From Candidatus Hydrogenedentota bacterium (GTDB lineage Bacteria > Hydrogenedentota > Hydrogenedentia > Hydrogenedentales > SLHB01), in assembly GCA_029262095.1 (NCBI GenBank), contig JAJDAB010000481.1, positions 1 to 13,953 of the forward strand: a stretch of DNA of 13,953 nt, given 5' to 3'. Numbering within the stretch: the first letter of the stretch is position 1; each line of letters starts with the position of its first letter. The translations under genes and the position numbers were made by a program. Positions 6,729 to 11,474 of the stretch are shown in pieces. The notes below the pieces were generated by a model. The model was given only the letters and a program-made list of their open reading frames with translations. It was not told the DNA's origin and did no database searches.

Positions 6729-7727
6729 TTACTGAAGAATCGCGATCAAGGAATAAGAAAAAGGGACGGCGTAGTAATACGCCGTCCTGAATGTCGGAGG
6801 AATCCGTTGGCAACTCGGCTCTTCCAACGGAAGATGGGCGTCGCCGTCAGATAATTCGTGAAGGAGTAAGGCCGCTTCATTCATCGGAAACTCAGCCGGA
6901 GGCGCTGGATTGCCTGTAAACCGAACGAAATCTACGTGTCCGTCCATATACAGGACATTCGATCCGCCCGGTACATGATTGAAATGCGTGACTTCCTCAG
7001 AGATCGCATCGTGCATCAAAATGATTTCGGACTGCCCCTGACCGCTCGCGGCGGGGTTGTTGATGTCCGTGATGTAGAAACGCTCGATTCCTTCACGCAA
7101 TCGGTAAATCTGATCTTGCGCGTTGATGGGAACCGCTAGATCCAAGTCGCTGTCCGCGAGGCCTGGTTGATTGTTGTCCACAACTTCGTGGAAAAGATCA
7201 TCGAACGCAGTCTCCAAGCTCGTGATTTCTGCAGCGTTCTGAAACATCCGTTTTCCAAACGCGAATCCGTAGTAGTAATACGGTTCGACGACGATCTCGC
7301 ACGGCTCCACCCTCCCGTTGCCGGAAAAGCCCGGGGCGTTTTCCCACAGTGGACTAACTGTGTTTCCTTGATCCCATTGTTCGATCGCCGTGCCGCCTGC
7401 CGCGTTACTCGGGCATATCAAGATATTCAGATCGGTGATGTATTCGGGGTAATACCGTTCCGCATCGGGCGTCCAATTCAGACCTTCGTGTATTTCCGGC
7501 ACGCAATTCACCGTTTTGAAGGGCGGGTATTTCTCTCCCGCGGATTCGTTCGCGTACATTTTCAGTACGAGGCCCAATTGCTTTAGATTATTTTGACAGC
7601 TTGCCCGGCGCGCCGATTCGCGCGCGCGCGCCAACGCGGGCAATAGGATCGCTGCCAAAATTCCAATGATGGCGATTACGACCAACAGTTCGATCAGCGT
7701 AAAACCTTTTATTCTTTTCGGACTCAT
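6729..7727 (-). CDS. Prepilin-like protein with canonical pilin leader and H-x-DG motif
   Basis: The start is ATG 7727 (332 aa), with AGGAGG about 7 nt upstream; an in-frame ATG at 7772 would add a basic extension before the leader. MSPKRIKGFTLIELLVVIAI is a textbook type IV prepilin signal: cleavage after G8, mature F9, Glu5 at residue 13, then an unbroken hydrophobic helix. The globular domain has the same four-cysteine pattern as its paralogue (44, 75, 105, 143) and H251, ten residues, DGH (262-264). The paralogues align up to the 'EFP...LLLHELSDGDAH' region (around 279-298); the last 30 or so residues here have no counterpart, and residues 314-322 are encoded by an intrinsic terminator hairpin. 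The natural stop may have been lost. Likely surface or periplasmic; substrate or filament partner unknown. Confidence 0.88.
   Translation of the reverse strand: MSPKRIKGFTLIELLVVIAIIGILAAILLPALARARESARRASCQNNLKQLGLVLKMYANESAGEKYPPFKTVNCVPEIHEGLNWTPDAERYYPEYITDLNILICPSNAAGGTAIEQWDQGNTVSPLWENAPGFSGNGRVEPCEIVVEPYYYYGFAFGKRMFQNAAEITSLETAFDDLFHEVVDNNQPGLADSDLDLAVPINAQDQIYRLREGIERFYITDINNPAASGQGQSEIILMHDAISEEVTHFNHVPGGSNVLYMDGHVDFVRFTGNPAPPAEFPMNEAALLLHELSDGDAHLPLEEPSCQRIPPTFRTAYYYAVPFSYSLIAILQ
6752..6787 (-). terminator. Strong intrinsic terminator inside the end of a reading frame
   Basis: On the minus strand GGACGGCGTA (6787-6778), loop TTAC, and TACGCCGTCC (6773-6764) form a perfect 10-bp GC-rich stem, followed by CTTTTTCTTATT. 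This is a classical factor-independent terminator for leftward transcription. The TAA of the prepilin-like ORF lies beyond it at 6731-6729. Confidence 0.88.
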
Positions 7728-7765
7728 GACATTCCTCCTGCGCCGATGTATGGCGCGTAACGGCA

Positions 7766-7784
7766 GCCGCATATGGATTGCGGC
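7766..7784 (-). repeat. Stem-loop between the His-rich gene and the prepilin gene
   Basis: GCCGCA (7766-7771) and TGCGGC (7779-7784) are perfect inverted arms around a 7-nt loop, 39 nt or more before the prepilin start. No U tract follows on the minus strand, so it is not an obvious terminator. It may be a 5' UTR or intercistronic structure. Two direct copies of TTACGAGTG also lie nearby (7817-7825 and 7841-7849). Confidence 0.35.
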
Positions 7785-7840
7785 GCATACGACGCATGCC
7801 TTTTCGCATGGACGTATTACGAGTGAAGATTCAGGCTTTG

Positions 7841-8140
7841 TTACGAGTGGAGGAGATAGGGAGGAGCGCGCTGACCCGAGGTATAGACCGGCACTCTTGA
7901 GGGGTTGGTGTCATCATCTTGCGTAAACGGAGCAGTAGACGCTCGTTGAAACTCAATAGCAAGTTCAGCGCCTGCCGCGATTGCTACAGTCCACGTCAGG
8001 ACACAGAGTGCGCAATCCTCTACGCCGTGTTCGTGCCCATGATCGTGGTCAGCATGTACAAAAACCCCGTGGCCCGCGCTGAGGATAAAGAGCGCGACCA
8101 GGAGGCATGCCGTATTTCGTTGGAGAAGTTGGCGCATCAT
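7841..8140 (-). CDS. Small exported His-rich protein, DUF2946-like
   Basis: The 99-residue product starts with a clear signal peptide (MMRQLLQRNTACLLVALFIL, cleavage plausible after FVHA at 27-30). The mature N-terminus is HDHGHEHG-like (histidines at 32, 34, 36, 38), followed by CALC (43-46), a hydrophobic stretch, and a C-terminal QRAPP (90-94). This order (His-rich segment, CxxC, 'R-x-P-P' tail) recalls the DUF2946 family, small exported proteins often found near copper or other metal genes. Metal binding in the periplasm is inferred from the His and Cys content only. Two adjacent ATGs (8140, 8137) are possible starts; AAGG lies upstream. A promoter with an overlapping dyad precedes it, so it is probably repressed or induced by a signal. 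Confidence 0.65.
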   Translation of the reverse strand: MMRQLLQRNTACLLVALFILSAGHGVFVHADHDHGHEHGVEDCALCVLTWTVAIAAGAELAIEFQRASTAPFTQDDDTNPSRVPVYTSGQRAPPYLLHS

Positions 8141-8156
8141 TTACAGCCTTATCCTT

Positions 8157-8186
8157 ATTGATACCATATTATCAATACCTTGTCAA
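8157..8186 (-). promoter_or_regulatory. Promoter with overlapping perfect dyad (operator) for the His-rich gene
   Basis: On the minus strand TTGACA (8186-8181), a 17-nt spacer, and TATCAA (8163-8158) with a preceding TGG give an extended -10 promoter. ATTGATA (8157-8163) and TATCAAT (8170-8176) form a perfect 7-bp dyad with a 6-nt centre covering the -10 and half the spacer, a position where a bound repressor would block polymerase. The geometry is not the 7-1-7 Fur/Zur box nor the FNR box (N4 centre), so the regulator is unknown. Confidence 0.55.
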
Positions 8187-8228
8187 TTCGTTTATGGATC
8201 GTGACGATGTCATAACGCCTTGGCGCCG

Positions 8229-8257
8229 TTGACTGAATACCGGGCCGTGTCTATGAT
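8229..8257 (+). promoter_or_regulatory. Sigma70-type promoter for the dehalogenase operon
   Basis: TTGACT (8229-8234), 17-nt spacer, TATGAT (8252-8257), each 5/6 to consensus. The predicted start near 8264 leaves about 33 nt of leader to ATG 8297. Just upstream lie overlapping palindromes ATCGTGACGAT (8198-8208) and TGACGATGTCA (8202-8212), between this promoter and the divergent one. Confidence 0.6.
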
Positions 8258-8296
8258 GCGCGCTTTCGTGAACCCACCGAATTGGAGCCGTAAATC

Positions 8297-9172
8297 ATGG
8301 CTATATCCGCTCAAGATCCGTATACCCGAAAGCGCATCTCTGTGCTCGATTCCGAGATGGCCTACGTCGATGAAGGCGAAGGCGATCCCATCGTTTTTCT
8401 CCATGGGAATCCAACTTCATCATATTTGTGGCGCAACGTAATCAAGGAAGTGTTGGGCGAGGTCCGCTGTCTTGCCCCGGACTTGATCGGTATGGGCGAC
8501 TCCGGGGATTCCTCGGACGGATCGTACCGGTTCGTGGATCACGCGAAGTACTTGGACGCATGGTTTGAAGCAATGAATCTGGGCGACCGGATTACGCTTG
8601 TGATTCATGATTGGGGATCCGCCCTAGGATTCCATTGGGCGCACCGGCATCCGAATCGAGTTCGAGGCATCGCGTACATGGAATCCATCGTCAAGCCGGT
8701 TTCCTGGGAAGAATGGCCCGAGTCAGCGCGTAGCATTTTTGAAGCTATGCGATCGGAAGCGGGCGAAGAGATGGTGTTGGAGAAGAATATTTTCGTCGAG
8801 CGTATTTTGCCTGCGAGTGTGTTGCGGGGGCTTACGGATGAAGAGATGGCGGTCTACCGCAAGCGGTATACAGAACCTGGGGAAAGCCGTCGGCCGACGC
8901 TAACGTGGCCGAGGCAAATTCCGCTCGATGGCGAACCGGCGGACGTCGTCGAAATTGTCGATGCGTATGCACAGTGGCTGGCATCGGACGAATCGCCTCC
9001 GAAACTGTTTATCGATGCCGATCCGGGTACGATTCTCATTGGCAAACAACGTGAATTTTGTAGTGCATGGCCGAATCAAACGAAGACCACCGTGAAGGGA
9101 TCGCACTTCATTCAGGAAGATTCGCCTGAGGATATCGGGCAAGCCGTTGCGACATTTGTGCGTTCGATTTAG
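8297..9172 (+). CDS. Haloalkane dehalogenase (HLD-II type, LinB/DhaA-like)
   Basis: This 291-residue alpha/beta-hydrolase has the full haloalkane dehalogenase set. It hydrolyses carbon-halogen bonds of haloalkanes to an alcohol, halide and proton through an alkyl-enzyme ester. HGNPTSSYLWRN (36-47) gives oxyanion and halide-binding Asn38. VIHDWGSALGF (102-112) gives nucleophile Asp105 and halide-stabilising Trp106. YMES (127-130) places catalytic acid Glu129, and GSHFIQED (268-275) provides His270. The Asp-His-Glu triad with the Asn-Trp halide pair defines subfamily HLD-II; LinB has N38, D108, W109, E132 and H272 in the same order. The length is normal. There is no signal peptide, so it is cytoplasmic. 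A TTGGAG lies 9 nt before ATG 8297. It is the first gene of a tight three-gene operon. Actual substrate range cannot be inferred. Confidence 0.92.
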   Translation: MAISAQDPYTRKRISVLDSEMAYVDEGEGDPIVFLHGNPTSSYLWRNVIKEVLGEVRCLAPDLIGMGDSGDSSDGSYRFVDHAKYLDAWFEAMNLGDRITLVIHDWGSALGFHWAHRHPNRVRGIAYMESIVKPVSWEEWPESARSIFEAMRSEAGEEMVLEKNIFVERILPASVLRGLTDEEMAVYRKRYTEPGESRRPTLTWPRQIPLDGEPADVVEIVDAYAQWLASDESPPKLFIDADPGTILIGKQREFCSAWPNQTKTTVKGSHFIQEDSPEDIGQAVATFVRSI

Positions 9173-9187
9173 CGGGATTAAGTACGA

Positions 9188-10465
9188 ATGATTAAGGAAA
9201 CTGCTGTCCAAATCGCGTCCGCCGCACTGCGTTTTGGCGAGGGCGCGACGCGCGAAGTCGGGATGGACTTGGCGGATCAGGGATTGCGCCGTGTCCTGGT
9301 GTTCACCGATCCCGGTCTAGCCGATTCGGAAACCGTTTCACGAGTGAAGCAATCGATTGAAGCAGAGGGCGTGTCGTACGAGATGTATGATCGCGTTCGC
9401 GTCGAGCCGACGGATGCATCATTCAAGGAGGCGATCGCGGCGGCGAGTGCTGAATCGTTCGATGGGTATGTTGCGGTTGGGGGTGGATCTGCCATGGATA
9501 CCGCGAAGGCTGCGAATCTCTACGCCACGTATCCCGCCGATCTGATGGACTACGTGAATGCGCCCATCGGAAAAGCGAAACCGGTGCCGGGTCCGCTGAA
9601 GCCGCTTGTTGCGATTCCGACGACTGCGGGTACGGGTTCGGAAACCACCGGTACGGCGGTGTTCGATCTAATTGAAATGAAAGCGAAAACCGGTATTTCG
9701 CATCCGCTATTGAAGCCTACCCTAGGAATTGTGGATCCCGACAACATCAAAACGGTATCGCCGGACATCGCTGCGTGTACGGGATTGGATGTCTTGTGCC
9801 ACGCCATTGAGGCCTATACGGCGGTCCCGTTCACCGCGCGGCAACACGCGGAACGGCCAAGCGCGCGTCCGGCGTATCAAGGCAGCAACCCGATCACCGA
9901 TATTTGGGCGCTTGAAGCGATACGTATTGTTGCGGACAATATCCAGCGCATCTACGATTTTCCAGGTGATAACGAAGCGCGCCAGCAAATGTTGCTTGCT
10001 TCTTCGTATGCGGGCATCGGATTCGGAAACGCGGGCTGTCACTTGCCGCATGCAATGTCTTACCCGGTCTCGGGTATGGTGCGCGACTATAAGCCGGAGG
10101 GATACGCGGTCGACGGACCGATCATTCCGCACGGAATGTCCGTCGTGCTCAATGCGCCCGCAGCGTTTCGCTACACCGCGATGGCCCTTCCGAAACGGCA
10201 CTTGCACGTTGCGGAAATGTTAGGCGCTGACATCGAAGATGCGACGCCTGCGGATTCGGGACTACTTCTATCGCAACAACTCATTGGGATTATGAAGAAA
10301 CTGAACATGCCAAACGGGTTGCAGGGCGTGGGGTATACGCAAGATGATGTGCCCGCTTTGGTGGAAGGCGCGATTACGCAACATCGATTGACGAAACTTT
10401 CTCCGCGTCCCGCTGGACAAAAAGCGATGTTAGCGCTGTTCGACGACGCGATGACGTATTGGTAG
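9188..10465 (+). CDS. Hydroxyacid-oxoacid transhydrogenase (ADHFE1-like, iron-containing ADH family)
   Basis: This 425-residue protein resembles animal ADHFE1 along its whole length: GEGATREVGMDL (17-28), RVEPTDASF (71-79), YVAVGGGSAMDTAKAANLYA (94-113), APIGKAKPV (125-133), ARPAYQGSNPITDIWA (226-241), GIGFGNAGCHLPHAMSYPVS (276-295). ADHFE1 oxidises 4-hydroxybutyrate to succinate semialdehyde while reducing 2-oxoglutarate to D-2-hydroxyglutarate, keeping the nicotinamide tightly bound. The GGGSxMD motif (98-104), TTAGTGSE (145-152) and metal ligands D201, H205, H288 and H315 of family III alcohol dehydrogenases are all present. It begins 15 nt after the dehalogenase stop. No mitochondrial-type leader is present and it is cytoplasmic. 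The RPAYQGSNP block is what separates it from ordinary butanol or lactaldehyde dehydrogenases. Exact hydroxy acid substrate is uncertain. Confidence 0.9.
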   Translation: MIKETAVQIASAALRFGEGATREVGMDLADQGLRRVLVFTDPGLADSETVSRVKQSIEAEGVSYEMYDRVRVEPTDASFKEAIAAASAESFDGYVAVGGGSAMDTAKAANLYATYPADLMDYVNAPIGKAKPVPGPLKPLVAIPTTAGTGSETTGTAVFDLIEMKAKTGISHPLLKPTLGIVDPDNIKTVSPDIAACTGLDVLCHAIEAYTAVPFTARQHAERPSARPAYQGSNPITDIWALEAIRIVADNIQRIYDFPGDNEARQQMLLASSYAGIGFGNAGCHLPHAMSYPVSGMVRDYKPEGYAVDGPIIPHGMSVVLNAPAAFRYTAMALPKRHLHVAEMLGADIEDATPADSGLLLSQQLIGIMKKLNMPNGLQGVGYTQDDVPALVEGAITQHRLTKLSPRPAGQKAMLALFDDAMTYW

Positions 10466-10475
10466 ATTACGCACG

Positions 10476-11474
10476 ATGACCAAAGTCTATTACGAATCTG
10501 ATGCGGATATCCGCGTACTGCACGATCGCAGGGTTGGCATCATCGGGTATGGCAATCAGGGCCGTGCGCAAGCGTTGAATTTGCGCGACAGCGGCGTCAC
10601 ACCACTCATCGGCGTGCGCAAAGACGAAACGCGCGCGCGTGCGGAAGAAGATGGTTTTGCGACGGCTGACGTTGCCGACGCAGCGAAACAGTGTGATGTC
10701 CTGATGATTTTGATCCCAGATGAAGTCATGCCGGAAGTATTCGACGAATCGAGTCGGCAACACCTCAACGAGGGCGACGCGATTTGTTTCGCCACGGGCT
10801 ATAACGTTGCGTTCGGGATGTTGACCCCGCCCCAAAACGTGGACGTCGTGATGGTTGCGCCGCGAATGATCGGGCAGGGCGTTCGTGACACCTACGTCGA
10901 AGGCAGTGGCTTCCCGAGTTTCGTGGGAGTGCATCAGGATGCGACGGATAAGGCGTTGGCGGTCTGCCTCGCGATTGCGCAGGGAATTGGCACGACACGC
11001 AGCGGCGCGCTCGAACTCACGTTTGCGCAAGAGGCGGAGCTGGACCTTTTCACCGAACAGGGATTCGGCCCCGCGTTTGGTCAAGTCTTGATGGCGTCGC
11101 TTCAGACTTTGATTGACGCCGGATACCCGGAAGAGGCTGCGCTAGTTGAGATTCTGCTGTCCGGTGAGTTTGCGTATTCCATGCAAAAGATTCGTGAAAT
11201 TGGTTTCTTCAAGCAAATGGAACTGCATTCCAACACTTCGCAATACGGTAGCATGACGCGCGGGATGCGATTTATCATTCCTGAATTGCATGACAAACTC
11301 GCCGGCGTATTGAAGGAAATCACGTCCGGCGACTTTGCACGCGAATGGACCGCTGAACAGGAAGCGGGGCATCCGATGCTCGCGCAACTGCGTGAAATGC
11401 GTACCATGCACCCCATCGCGGAATGGGAACGCAAGACACGCAACGCGTTCCGAATGGATCCGCCTGACGTCTAG
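10476..11474 (+). CDS. Divergent ketol-acid reductoisomerase-family protein (IlvC-like)
   Basis: The 332-residue length and both domains fit class I KARI, which catalyses the second step of branched-chain amino acid synthesis. VGIIGYGNQG (20-29) is the Rossmann motif; LDLFTEQ (189-195) keeps the first Mg-binding pair D190 and E194; SNTSQYG (252-258) keeps the substrate Ser. Several invariant KARI residues differ. The FAHGFN histidine is Thr107 (FATGYN). The VAPKGPG lysine is Arg130 (VAPRMIG). The second acidic pair, normally E-x3-E, is E225 and E231 with two extra residues between, or E225 and Ser229. The cofactor loop (RKDETR, 48-53) carries Asp/Glu where NADPH-dependent KARIs have Ser, suggesting NADH. 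I therefore hesitate to call it IlvC; a related NAD(H)-dependent isomerase or reductase is likelier. It starts 10 nt after the upstream gene and has only a weak RBS, suggesting coupling. Confidence 0.8.
   Translation: MTKVYYESDADIRVLHDRRVGIIGYGNQGRAQALNLRDSGVTPLIGVRKDETRARAEEDGFATADVADAAKQCDVLMILIPDEVMPEVFDESSRQHLNEGDAICFATGYNVAFGMLTPPQNVDVVMVAPRMIGQGVRDTYVEGSGFPSFVGVHQDATDKALAVCLAIAQGIGTTRSGALELTFAQEAELDLFTEQGFGPAFGQVLMASLQTLIDAGYPEEAALVEILLSGEFAYSMQKIREIGFFKQMELHSNTSQYGSMTRGMRFIIPELHDKLAGVLKEITSGDFAREWTAEQEAGHPMLAQLREMRTMHPIAEWERKTRNAFRMDPPDV

Noticed and set aside
8157..8176. Fur/Zur or FNR box
   Set aside because: The arms are TTGATA-like, but the 6-nt centre (N8 between TTGAT and ATCAA) fits neither a 7-1-7 Fur-family box nor TTGAT-N4-ATCAA.
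9722..10223. Overlapping 161- and 164-codon ORFs within the transhydrogenase gene
   Set aside because: Arg-rich shadow frames inside an almost complete ADHFE1-like protein.
10467..11084. 205-codon minus-strand ORF opposite the KARI-like gene
   Set aside because: Antisense shadow of a well-supported gene; composition is His/Arg-rich and no motif is visible.
10476..11474. Plain annotation as IlvC
   Set aside because: Changes at the catalytic His and Lys positions and the absence of other branched-chain amino acid genes nearby argue against it.
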